Shown: piece after piece, positions 50,948 through 59,070 of the stretch | Layout: each line of letters begins with the position of its first letter | How positions within the stretch are numbered: position 1 is the stretch's first letter | Source of the DNA: Bacillota bacterium | GTDB taxonomy: Bacteria > Bacillota > Clostridia > Acetivibrionales > DTU013 | Direction: 5' to 3' | DNA: 64,000 nt | Assembly (NCBI GenBank): GCA_023426125.1 | Contig: JAFABI010000049.1 | Span: forward strand, 73,562 to 137,561 | Program-made: the position numbers and the translations under genes | The notes under the pieces: generated by a model | What the model saw: the letters and a program-made list of their open reading frames with translations, nothing else | Database searches by the model: none | What the model was told of the DNA's origin: nothing

Positions 50948-52441
50948 ATGATTAATCTGAAGGATGTATCCTTTTCCTATGCGGGAAGTGAACGGGAGAG
51001 CGGAATAAAAAACATCAATCTGACGGTCGGCGAAGGCGAAGTGGTTCTGCTGTGCGGTGAGTCCGGCTGCGGAAAAACAACGGTGACCCGGCTGATAAAT
51101 GGCCTGATACCCCATTACTATGAGGGGCAGATGAGCGGTGAGGTTCTGATCGGTGAAAAAAAGATCCATGAACTGCCACTCCAAGAGACATCACGGCTGG
51201 TGGGTTCGGTCTTTCAAAATCCTCGTTCCCAATTCTTTAACGTCAGCACTACCGGCGAAATCGTCTTTGGCTGTGAAAACATGGCGCTGACCGTTCCTGA
51301 GATTTTTGCGCGGCTTGATCAAACGGTGCGTGAGTTCAAAATCGAGAGTCTGATGGATCGGAGCATCTTTAAGCTCTCCGGCGGCGAGAAGCAGAAAATC
51401 GCCTGCGCATCCGTTGCGGCGTCCGATCCTCCGATTCTTGTGCTGGACGAGCCATCTTCCAATCTGGACACGGATGCGGTGGAGGAGCTGCGCAGACTCA
51501 TGGAAATGTGGAAAAAGAAAGGCAAAACCGTTATCATTGCCGAACACCGGCTATATTATCTGCGGGAACTGATCGACCGTGTGATCTATATGAAAGACGG
51601 TATCATCGCAGGAGAATATACCGTCGAGACATTCCAATCTCTCTCTCCGGATGATCTCACGGAGATGGGACTGCGCCCGTTTTCCCTTTCCGACATCGTA
51701 AGAAAGCGCCGCACAGTGCCTGAATCAAACGAGACGATGACTCTTTCGGGGTTTTCCTATACTTACAAGCATGCCGCAGGGTCGGCACTCAACATGAAGG
51801 ATTTTTCGATCCCTCGAAACGCCATTATTGCCATCGTCGGAAAAAACGGAGCGGGAAAATCCACGTTTGCCCGGTGCCTGTGCGGGTTGGAGAAAAAATT
51901 CGGCGGCACGGTGGGAAATGGGGATCAAACGCTGCGGGCAAGGCAGTTGCTGAAAAAATCTTATATGGTGATGCAGGATGTAAATCATCAGCTTTTTACC
52001 GAGAGCGTGTTGGATGAAGTGCTGCTCAGTATGGAAAACGCGGAGGAAGCATCAGCCGGACATATCCTTGATAGCCTTGATCTGCTTCCTTTAAAGGAAC
52101 TGCACCCCATGTCGCTTTCCGGCGGGCAGAAGCAAAGGGTAGCGATTGCCGGAGCTGTTGCCAGCGAACGGGATATTATTATTTTTGATGAGCCGACAAG
52201 CGGCCTTGACCTATATCACATGAAAGAGGTCGCATTAAATATAGAACACCTGAAAACGCAAGGGAAAACCGTATTTTTAATTACGCACGATTTGGAGGTT
52301 GTCATGGAATGCTGTACCCATGTGTTACATTTTGAAAATGGAGAGGCAATCGGGAACTATCCCCTTAATTCTGAAGGATGCAAAAAGCTCAAATCATTCT
52401 TCGGTAATATACCTGTAAATCATATGATGCATCTGCAATAA
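50948..52441 (+). CDS. Fused energy-coupling factor ATPase (two ABC domains)
   Basis: 497 residues from ATG 50948 (GGGAGG seven bases before). N-domain: GESGCGKTT, LSGGEKQKIA, LVLDEPSSNLD. C-domain: GKNGAGKST, LSGGQKQRVAIAG, IIFDEPTSGLD, ITHDLEVV. Two complete sites in one chain replace separate EcfA1 and EcfA2. Completes an ECF transporter with the two genes upstream. Confidence 0.93.
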   Translation: MINLKDVSFSYAGSERESGIKNINLTVGEGEVVLLCGESGCGKTTVTRLINGLIPHYYEGQMSGEVLIGEKKIHELPLQETSRLVGSVFQNPRSQFFNVSTTGEIVFGCENMALTVPEIFARLDQTVREFKIESLMDRSIFKLSGGEKQKIACASVAASDPPILVLDEPSSNLDTDAVEELRRLMEMWKKKGKTVIIAEHRLYYLRELIDRVIYMKDGIIAGEYTVETFQSLSPDDLTEMGLRPFSLSDIVRKRRTVPESNETMTLSGFSYTYKHAAGSALNMKDFSIPRNAIIAIVGKNGAGKSTFARCLCGLEKKFGGTVGNGDQTLRARQLLKKSYMVMQDVNHQLFTESVLDEVLLSMENAEEASAGHILDSLDLLPLKELHPMSLSGGQKQRVAIAGAVASERDIIIFDEPTSGLDLYHMKEVALNIEHLKTQGKTVFLITHDLEVVMECCTHVLHFENGEAIGNYPLNSEGCKKLKSFFGNIPVNHMMHLQ

Positions 52442-52470
52442 AATTGCAGATTGAAGAAATGGGTGGTTTT

Positions 52471-52561
52471 GTTGTCCCAGTTCCTGCTCCTTTTGGGCTG
52501 CTTTGCTTCATCATTTGTATTGAGAAAATAGGACGCCTTTCCTGCTTCCACAAATACACGG
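52471..52561 (-). pseudogene. Duplicated 3' tail of gerA
   Basis: This stretch matches the end of the gerA gene (55215-55300) at roughly 85 percent by eye. In translation it gives KASYFLNTNDEAKQPKRS then RNWDNK, against RRPDFLNAKDEAKQPKMS then RSWDNK in GerA. It has no upstream gerA body and sits just past the gerB stop, so it is a remnant of a duplication or of recombination between germination operons. Confidence 0.75.
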
Positions 52562-52571
52562 GTGCGGTTCC

Positions 52572-53666
52572 CTATGCCTTTTTTGCTTTTCCTTTCACCA
52601 GCCTGCCGATAAGCAAAAGCAGGATGGGCAGGGCAAAGGCAAGAATCCAGCCCCATTCGCGGAGGATTTCCGTTTCCAGGTAGACGGTTTGAAGAAGGTT
52701 GTCAGGCAGCAGGCTCAAGGTGAAAATGACGGCGGCAAAGGGGAAAATCAGGGGCTTATGGTATGCAAGCCCAAAGGTCTTCTTAAAAAGATAGGCGATA
52801 AAATACAGGCCTACCGTTACATACATCAATCCGGCGGTAGCCCATATCAAGACGAAAACAGCCTCAAGCCGCTGAAAGAACCGCCCGAAATTTATAAGTC
52901 TTGCCAGATGATAGATGGGCAGTATTTTTTCTTCCGCACCCGGATAGGGGATTACGGCCAGGTATGCCAGCGCGGCGAGGACTAAAAACAGGGAGGACAG
53001 TCCCAGGGCTGTAAAGCCGGTGTTTTTAAGCTTCCGGTTGTTTTTCAGGAACGGCGCCAGAAGAAAAAGAAAAATCAACTCGGTGAACATTCCTGTTTTG
53101 AGCATTCCATCGACAAAAATACTACGGGCTCCCTTGCCGAAAACGGGCAGCAGGTTTGACAATTCCACAAAGGGGGCGACACCCAGAAGAATAATCAAAT
53201 AGCCTGCGGCGATCACCGGCACGATGATTGCATGATACCTGGCAATTGCCTCGATTCCCAGATATGCACCGATGACCATGCATACAATGAAAAAGGTTGT
53301 AACATAGCTAATGGGGGAAGTAGTTAGTGCTACAATTTTCATATCTTCGCTGAAGGTTCGGACAATAATCGATGTAATGTATAAAAGCAGTGCAAGGATG
53401 ATCGAGCCTACCGTTATCCTTCCTATCCTGCCTCCGATGTGTTCTCCTATATCCAGAAGATCCTTCCCTTCAAATGGGCGGTAGAGTTTTGCAATAACAT
53501 AAAAGCCGGCAAAAGCCAGGACGCAGATATATATGGTCAGCAACCAGCCTGCATTCCCGGCTTCTTCAGCCATTTTGCGCGGGAAATTCAGAAATATCTT
53601 CACGCAAAGCATGTTGATCAATATTGTTGCGGCTTCCCACTTTCCGATGTTGATTTTTTTCTCCAT
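52572..53666 (-). CDS. gerB: Spore germination permease-like protein (GerAB/GerKB family)
   Basis: 364 residues from ATG 53666 (weak GAGAG upstream). Ten membrane helices of the amino-acid-permease type, starting KINIGKWEAATILINMLC and with LLPVFGKGARSIFVDG between helices, a family stretch. It is the presumed germinant-binding subunit in the spore inner membrane. Last gene of the operon gerA, gerC, small protein, gerB. Confidence 0.9.
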   Translation of the reverse strand: MEKKINIGKWEAATILINMLCVKIFLNFPRKMAEEAGNAGWLLTIYICVLAFAGFYVIAKLYRPFEGKDLLDIGEHIGGRIGRITVGSIILALLLYITSIIVRTFSEDMKIVALTTSPISYVTTFFIVCMVIGAYLGIEAIARYHAIIVPVIAAGYLIILLGVAPFVELSNLLPVFGKGARSIFVDGMLKTGMFTELIFLFLLAPFLKNNRKLKNTGFTALGLSSLFLVLAALAYLAVIPYPGAEEKILPIYHLARLINFGRFFQRLEAVFVLIWATAGLMYVTVGLYFIAYLFKKTFGLAYHKPLIFPFAAVIFTLSLLPDNLLQTVYLETEILREWGWILAFALPILLLLIGRLVKGKAKKA

Positions 53667-53682
53667 AAGCACACTCTCGATT

Positions 53683-53859
53683 TCATTCTCTGAAAAAAAG
53701 TTTATATAGCGGCAGAAGCATTGCTGCAAACGCCAGCAGGAAAATCACGACGGCACCCGGTTTGTTTTTGGACTTCCAGGTCCATACGCCATAGCTGGCC
53801 GTATAAATAAAAATTACGATCAGAACAAGCAATGCAAGAAACACTCCGGTCGTGATCAA
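53683..53859 (-). CDS. 58-residue two-helix membrane protein of the ger operon
   Basis: Start TTG 53859 overlaps the gerC stop (TTGA), with AAGGAGGT nine bases before inside gerC. It reads ITTGVFLALLVLIVIFIY, a WTWKSKNKPG turn, and VVIFLLAFAAMLLPLYKLFF: two helices with a basic loop. The stop is 16 bases before the gerB start. Small two-helix proteins accompany some germination operons (GerKD-like, also called D subunits) and modulate the response. Confidence 0.75.
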   Translation of the reverse strand: MITTGVFLALLVLIVIFIYTASYGVWTWKSKNKPGAVVIFLLAFAAMLLPLYKLFFRE

Positions 53860-55172
53860 TATTCCGGACCTCCTTCTCCGGAAGAATCCACTGCTTTTAT
53901 AGAACCGGCGATAAGACCCGGTCTTCGGATTTTCAGAACGACTTCCGATTCAAAAGAGCTTTCCTTATACCGGCTTTTCCAGTTGAAAGCTTCGAATTCC
54001 TTCCAGGTAAGAAATTTTGATCTTATCCCCGCACCAAAGCCAAAGATATCCGAATGGTATACGGCGGCAGTCTTCGTCAAAAGCCGGGTCACACCTTGAT
54101 TCAAAAAGCCTGTTACCGCCGCTTCCAGCTTTTTTGTGTTTTCTCCGCGTTCATAATTGATACCGCTTTGTATGGAAAGGATATCTGCTTCCAGCAACAC
54201 TTTTATTTTTATTTGCGGTTTGCCGTTTACAATCTTTACTTCACTCTGCGGTTTCCGGTTTTGCCTTATGTTTAAAAGCACGAACCGGTCTTTTGCCTGG
54301 GGATCGGGAAAGGTCCAGTAGGCGGTTTTGTACTCACCGGTGACAAATAGATAATAGGCGGTTTCTTCCCCATCCAGTTCGCCGACCATTTTCTCTCCGT
54401 CAAAAACTGCCAGGCCCATGGTTTCACTCTTATCTTCGCCGAGCCTGGGGATGCCGCCGGCTTTGAAATCGCCTTCCAGAGGATATGCTCTGCCTTTCTC
54501 GGCATAGGTTGAGCCGGCGGAAGTAAGATCCTCCGTAGATTCATTTTTGTTTATATTGGTGAGAATGGCAACAGGCTGGCGGTCCTGGGAGCCCATGTAG
54601 CTGGAAAACCTACCGAACTGGGTGTTTGCAGAAAAGGAAGTGTAGCGGTAGGTGGTAAAGTTGAGATGGTAGTATTTGGACGGGTTCTTTTCAAGAACCG
54701 GTTTTACGCTGTTGATATACTCCTCTGCCGTAGTTCTTGCGACTACGATATACATGTTGGGACGGAAATCCCTTTGTCTCATAATGGCATTGACAAGGTG
54801 TTCCACACCTTTTTCAGCAAGGCTCCTGGAAAATATCAGGGCTACTGCAGTGGAGAGGTTGATTTGACGGCTGACATAGGTATTTACCATATTCAAAGCC
54901 GAGTATAACGTAGGAGCCTCAACTGTTGTTATCGTATACGGTTTTTCATCTCCGCCCCCGCCACTGTTTCCCCCGCCACTGCCGGTGATGGCGCCCGGCT
55001 TCGCAATCTGGAGGGTGACCCTGAGAAAGTTGGTTTTGCCTTCGTCAAAGCCTATCGCCACAACATAAGCCAGATCATCGATTTCCCTTTTATCGTAGCA
55101 GGCGGATAACAGTCCGCACAGGAAAAATAGCAGAAGGGCAAAAGAGGATAACCTAGCAATTCTTTTCGTCAT
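53856..55172 (-). CDS. gerC: Spore germination lipoprotein (GerAC/GerKC family)
   Basis: 438 residues. Signal peptide ending LLSAC (Cys25, lipid attachment), then YDKREIDDLAYVVAIGFD, the family opening. A Gly/Ser-rich insert (GSGGGNSGGGGDEK) lies at ~64-78. The C-terminal domain ends in the usual SEVVLKIRRPG region. The start overlaps the gerA stop by four bases. It is anchored on the outer side of the spore inner membrane and is needed for receptor assembly. Confidence 0.92.
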   Translation of the reverse strand: MTKRIARLSSFALLLFFLCGLLSACYDKREIDDLAYVVAIGFDEGKTNFLRVTLQIAKPGAITGSGGGNSGGGGDEKPYTITTVEAPTLYSALNMVNTYVSRQINLSTAVALIFSRSLAEKGVEHLVNAIMRQRDFRPNMYIVVARTTAEEYINSVKPVLEKNPSKYYHLNFTTYRYTSFSANTQFGRFSSYMGSQDRQPVAILTNINKNESTEDLTSAGSTYAEKGRAYPLEGDFKAGGIPRLGEDKSETMGLAVFDGEKMVGELDGEETAYYLFVTGEYKTAYWTFPDPQAKDRFVLLNIRQNRKPQSEVKIVNGKPQIKIKVLLEADILSIQSGINYERGENTKKLEAAVTGFLNQGVTRLLTKTAAVYHSDIFGFGAGIRSKFLTWKEFEAFNWKSRYKESSFESEVVLKIRRPGLIAGSIKAVDSSGEGGPEY

Positions 55173-56911
55173 TCTTCCTTCTCCTTTTTACCGTCCCTGT
55201 TTTTGCCGGTGGCTTTATTGTCCCAGCTTCTGCTCATTTTGGGCTGCTTTGCTTCATCCTTTGCATTGAGAAAATCAGGACGCCTTTCCTGCTTCCATAT
55301 GGGCGCGCGGGTCAGGACGTCATTCATGGCGTTGGCAGTCCTGGGGCCGAAGGGAACCAGAAAAGGCACCCCGAAGGACTTGGCATCCACAAGGATCATC
55401 CCATATACGAAGAGACCTGCAGATAGGCCTAAAAACCCTGCCATTGTTCCCAGTGCAATAAAAACGAACCTCAGGATACGAAAGGCGATGGCCAGGGAAA
55501 AATTGGGTACTGCAAAGGAGCCGAGGCCGGTAACCGCCACAATGATGATCAGTATCGGGCTGACGATGTTTGCAGCGACGGCTGCCTGGCCAAGGATCAA
55601 TGCGCCTATGATTCCCAGGGTCTGGCCGATTGCCCCCGGGATCCTGATCCCTGCCTCCCGTATCAGCTCAAAGGCAGCTTCCATTATCAATATTTCCACA
55701 ATGGAGGGAAAGGGAACGGATTCCCTGGCCGCTTCGATTGAGAACAGGAGATCCGTAGGGATCATTTCCTGGTGGTAATTGGTTACCGCCATATAAAGGC
55801 CCGGGAGTACGAGAGATACGATTATTCCCAGAAGACGTACGAATCTCAGAAAATTTCCATAGGGAAACCTGAAATACGAATCTTCCGGCGAATGAAACAG
55901 AGCCGGCAGGGTAGCGGGCATTACCAGCACAAAAGGGCTTCCATTCATTACCACGGCTACCATGCCTTCCGACAGCAGGGAAGCTACCCTGTCCGGCCGT
56001 TCTGTGGCTATGATTTGAGGCGACGGCAAAAATGTACTGTCTTCCAGGAGCTGCTCCAGTTCACCTGAGTCTATAAGGTAGTCCAGCTTTATTTCCTTCA
56101 GTCTTCTTCTCACTTCATTCACCAGGGAGTCATTGGTAATATCCTTTATATATAGGAGAGAACAAGGGGTGTGGCTTCTTTTGCCGACGGATATATTTTC
56201 GGCAACGAGATCCTCGTCCTTGAGAATTCGCCTGACCAGTGCCGTATTTACTCGTAATTGTTCTGTGAAGCCTTCATGAGGACCTCTTATAACCATCTCG
56301 GTACTGGGCTCCGATACCCCTCTGTGCTCCCAGCCCTTGACATCGGCGGCAAAGGCCGAATCAATACCGTCGATATATATTCCACAGCCGCCGTAATTTA
56401 CTTCATCGATGACGGCCTGATGCTCTTTTACCTCCTGCAACTGGTTGTGAGGAAGAATGTGGTTCCGGATGTAGTCCGCAACAGTGCTTCCGTCGTCTTT
56501 GATATCCAGGTTTGAAAGCAGCATCAATGGCTGGAGGATATCATCGTTGATAACCTTCCTGTCTGTCATCCCGTCAATGAATACCATAAAAGCCGGTATT
56601 GCCTTGCATTTCACAATGATGTCGAATTCTCTCAAAATCAAATCCCCATTGACGGGAATACTGAAGGTCTTTTTTATAAAGTCCATATTTTCTGAAATAT
56701 CCTTGCTGATATCAGGCTTTTGATCCTTTTTCTTTTCTGCGTCCGGTTTTATCCGGGGTTGCACGTCTTCGCCTTTTTCCCGGGGATTCCTCCGTTGGTC
56801 GGACCCGTCGTCGGATTTATCCTTTTCATTTTCTTTCAGGACAAAGCTTTCCGACCCCTCAGGCTCGTTGAAAAACAGCAGGCGGAAGAGTAATTTTTTG
56901 AATTCGGACAA
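55169..56911 (-). CDS. gerA: Spore germination receptor subunit A (GerAA/GerKA family)
   Basis: 580 residues from TTG 56911, with GGGAGTG six bases before; the GTG at 56920 sits directly on that site. A charged, Lys/Asp/Glu-rich N-terminal stretch (~20-80) precedes the GerA domain (~85-320, REFDIIVKCKAIPAFMVFIDG, IYIDGIDSA). Four or five helices follow, with PFPSIVEILIMEAAFELIREAG and GQTLGIIGALILGQAAV. The tail KDEAKQPKMSRSWDNK is duplicated at 52471. First gene of the operon. Confidence 0.93.
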   Translation of the reverse strand: MSEFKKLLFRLLFFNEPEGSESFVLKENEKDKSDDGSDQRRNPREKGEDVQPRIKPDAEKKKDQKPDISKDISENMDFIKKTFSIPVNGDLILREFDIIVKCKAIPAFMVFIDGMTDRKVINDDILQPLMLLSNLDIKDDGSTVADYIRNHILPHNQLQEVKEHQAVIDEVNYGGCGIYIDGIDSAFAADVKGWEHRGVSEPSTEMVIRGPHEGFTEQLRVNTALVRRILKDEDLVAENISVGKRSHTPCSLLYIKDITNDSLVNEVRRRLKEIKLDYLIDSGELEQLLEDSTFLPSPQIIATERPDRVASLLSEGMVAVVMNGSPFVLVMPATLPALFHSPEDSYFRFPYGNFLRFVRLLGIIVSLVLPGLYMAVTNYHQEMIPTDLLFSIEAARESVPFPSIVEILIMEAAFELIREAGIRIPGAIGQTLGIIGALILGQAAVAANIVSPILIIIVAVTGLGSFAVPNFSLAIAFRILRFVFIALGTMAGFLGLSAGLFVYGMILVDAKSFGVPFLVPFGPRTANAMNDVLTRAPIWKQERRPDFLNAKDEAKQPKMSRSWDNKATGKNRDGKKEKEE

Positions 56912-57036
56912 GTAATTCACTCCCTTTTGACGGTGTTAAAAGACACGTGGATTACAGACAGGTATTACAATTGCTGCCAGCTTCCCGTACGGAGTATTAT
57001 TGGCAATTGCAGCGGTGAATATGCAGTGAAGGATAG

Positions 57037-57111
57037 TTATCCACAGCAAAACAGGCACTTTTTCCGGTTATACACAGACTTATCCACCTAATCCACAGGG
57101 GCATATCCACA
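57037..57111 (+). promoter_or_regulatory. Cluster of five DnaA-box-like sites
   Basis: TTATCCACA (57037), TTATACACA (57068), TTATCCACC (57080), TAATCCACA (57089) and ATATCCACA (57103) lie in one direction within 75 bp. The first matches the DnaA box exactly and the rest differ by one or two bases. The site lies between gerA and the LiaF-like gene, with no dnaA, dnaN or other origin genes, so a secondary DnaA-binding site is more likely than oriC. Confidence 0.7.
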
Positions 57112-57226
57112 AAACGGACGTTTGGAACGAGGCATTTTTCTATTTTATTTAAAGTTTCAGACATTCCTGCGAGTGCTGAGTATTAATATGCAGAAAAGTT
57201 AATTTGTTAAGCGCGGAGGGGTTTTT

Positions 57227-57745
57227 ATGAAAAAGAGCAATTCATTTTTAGGAGTACTTTTCATCGTCATAGGCGGACTGCTGCTTTCGGCGAAATATTT
57301 ACTGGGTGACAGCTTTATAAATCTGGGGCCGGACGATTTCTGGCCGATGATCATATTGCTGATCGGTGTTGCATTTGAGCTGGCATACTATGTTTCTCTG
57401 AAGGCTCCGGGATTTCTGGTTCCGGGAGGCATTCTGACAACCTACGGTCTTCTCTTCTTCTTTGAAGCGGCGACGGATTTCAGGTTTGCGGCATATACAT
57501 GGCCGATATACCTTTTAGGCGTTGCAGTGGGTTTATTCCAATTGTACATGCACTCCGGAAAACCCAAGGGACTGCTTATAGCAATATCGATTATTGCAGG
57601 CGTAGCCGTACTTGCATTTATCGTCATGTTTTTCCGGATATTCCTGGGCGCGGTGGATCTCGGACTGGTAATTCCGGTAATCTTGATTGTTGTAGGCGGA
57701 CTGCTGGTGCTGGGAAGGGGAAGGATAAAGAGCAGTTCATACTGA
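57227..57745 (+). CDS. LiaF/LiaI-type transmembrane-domain protein
   Basis: 172 residues, GGAGGGG before the ATG. Five to six helices with the repeat-like phrases FIVIGGLLLSAKYLLGD, FWPMIILLIGVAFEL and VIPVILIVVGGLLVLGRG that mark the LiaF/LiaI membrane domain. No LiaF C-terminal domain is present. Family members relate to envelope-stress sensing. It is a single-gene unit with a terminator at 57758. Confidence 0.75.
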   Translation: MKKSNSFLGVLFIVIGGLLLSAKYLLGDSFINLGPDDFWPMIILLIGVAFELAYYVSLKAPGFLVPGGILTTYGLLFFFEAATDFRFAAYTWPIYLLGVAVGLFQLYMHSGKPKGLLIAISIIAGVAVLAFIVMFFRIFLGAVDLGLVIPVILIVVGGLLVLGRGRIKSSSY

Positions 57746-57757
57746 GCATTGGCAAAG

Positions 57758-57815
57758 ACCAGGGGAACGGTTTGTGCACCTTTTATCCGCAAGAACTGTC
57801 CCCTGGTTTCAGTTT
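57758..57815 (+). terminator. Terminator of LiaF-like gene
   Basis: ACCAGGGGA (57758-57766) pairs with TCCCCTGGT (57799-57807), followed by TTCAGTTTT. Confidence 0.65.
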
Positions 57816-57832
57816 TCGTAATTGAAATCCTT

Positions 57833-57866
57833 TGCAAAAAAAAGTGGTTAGCCGTTGGGCTAACCA
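57833..57866 (-). terminator. Terminator of shikimate-kinase-like gene
   Basis: TGGTTAGCC / GGCTAACCA, a perfect nine-pair stem with a four-base loop. Read on the minus strand it is followed by CTTTTTTTT. It lies 115 bp past the stop at 57981. Confidence 0.8.
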
Positions 57867-57980
57867 TGTAAAGGGGGTCAAAATGTATTTTGTGAGGTCA
57901 GTTATAGTATTTACCCGCGGCAAGAGCTTTTATACATACTTTTTATAAATTTATAAAATTTTCTTTCAATTTAATTTTTT

Positions 57981-58514
57981 TCATGCGCTTCCATCCCCAA
58001 AATCCTCTGAATACCATGCATCCGTTTTCTCTTTTATTTCATCTACAATGGTTTCGATATGCTTATGGGAACAATCAATGACAATATCCGCGTAGCTTTT
58101 ATACAGCGGCAGCCTCTCCCTGTAGAGGCTTTTTAGTGTCTGGCCGTCTTTTAGCGCTATACCGCGGGTTTTTATATTTTTGATGCGGCGCTCGATCAGA
58201 AAAAGTTTCAGATCCAGGTAAACAAGGATGCCCTTGCTTTTCAGATGCTCCATGGAAGCTTTGCTGTATACAACGCTGCCGCCGGTGGCTATAATATGGT
58301 TCTCCGCACGAATGCCGAAAATTATGCTTTCTTCTATTTTTATGAAGGCGTCCAGGCCGTCGTTGTTGATAATATCCTGAAGATACCTGTTTTCCTGCTG
58401 CTGAATCAAAAGGTCCGTATCGATAAAAGGCTTCTTTACAGCCTTGGCCAGAAGTACCCCAATGGTGCTCTTTCCTGCGCCGGGCATGCCGATTAAAATA
58501 ATGTTGCTTTTCAT
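57981..58514 (-). CDS. Shikimate-kinase-like protein
   Basis: 177 residues from ATG 58514 (CAGGTG upstream; the frame extends to 58718 without support). IILIGMPGAGKSTIG Walker A, FIDTDLLI (the Asp pair of shikimate binding), ATGGSVVY (the GG motif) and a lid with KTRGIALKDG. It has the right length for AroK, which phosphorylates shikimate. It stands alone, away from other aro genes, and shikimate-site arginines are less clear, so a related kinase role is possible. Confidence 0.8.
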   Translation of the reverse strand: MKSNIILIGMPGAGKSTIGVLLAKAVKKPFIDTDLLIQQQENRYLQDIINNDGLDAFIKIEESIIFGIRAENHIIATGGSVVYSKASMEHLKSKGILVYLDLKLFLIERRIKNIKTRGIALKDGQTLKSLYRERLPLYKSYADIVIDCSHKHIETIVDEIKEKTDAWYSEDFGDGSA

Positions 58515-58642
58515 AGCGTTTTTCACCTGCCGAATCAAATGCATAGTGTCTCTGTCATAGCGCCTGTTTATATATTTTATATTTGCCCATACTATCACTA
58601 TAATAACAGGAAAAGATGATGGAAGTCCAATGGGAGGTAAAA

Positions 58643-58885
58643 ATGTTTGAGAACAGCGACGACAAAACGGTAAATGCGGAAAAAGTGGATTTTGAGGCAT
58701 CCCTGCAGGACATATCAAGGGAATTGAGACCTGGAGAGACCTTAATCCTGGACATAGGCAACAATTATTTCCATCAGGCGGATGAAATTTTCGACACCCT
58801 AGTACTGCAAAGGTTCGATGTGAGAAAATCCTTTAAAAACGGCAGGAATCAAGTCGTTGTCAGTAGAAAACCCGACAGGGGGTAA
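58643..58885 (+). CDS. Small protein of unknown function
   Basis: 80 residues from ATG 58643 with GGGAGGT five bases before. Sequence: acidic N-terminus, then LQDISRELRPGETLILDIGNN and DTLVLQRFDVRKSF and a basic end VVVSRKPDRG. The alternating helix-strand pattern recalls small TusA/DUF2249-like proteins, but I saw no defining Cys. Divergent from the shikimate-kinase-like gene. Confidence 0.55.
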   Translation: MFENSDDKTVNAEKVDFEASLQDISRELRPGETLILDIGNNYFHQADEIFDTLVLQRFDVRKSFKNGRNQVVVSRKPDRG

Positions 58886-58891
58886 ACACAA

Positions 58892-58906
58892 GGGGCTGTC
58901 TCAAAA
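58892..58906 (+). mobile_element. Possible solitary insertion-sequence end
   Basis: GGGGCTGTCTCAAAA is a word typical of the terminal repeats of several transposon families. No matching opposite end or transposase was found in the following 200 bp. It may be the trace of an excised element. Confidence 0.25.
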
Positions 58907-59070
58907 AGCGGATTGTGCAAGGGGCAATTCCTACAAATTGGTCGGGATATGTTGGTATCTCCAATGCGTACCCCTACACTTTTCCAGATGCATGTATGCT
59001 ACCCTGCGGCATGGGCATTGGTAAGAAGGATGGCATTCGATGCAGGGACTGCCATAAAACAGGCGGACCT

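Noticed and set aside
57037..57111. Chromosomal origin of replication
   Set aside because: DnaA-box-like sites are present but there are no dnaA, dnaN, recF, gyrB or rpmH genes and no clear AT-rich unwinding region.
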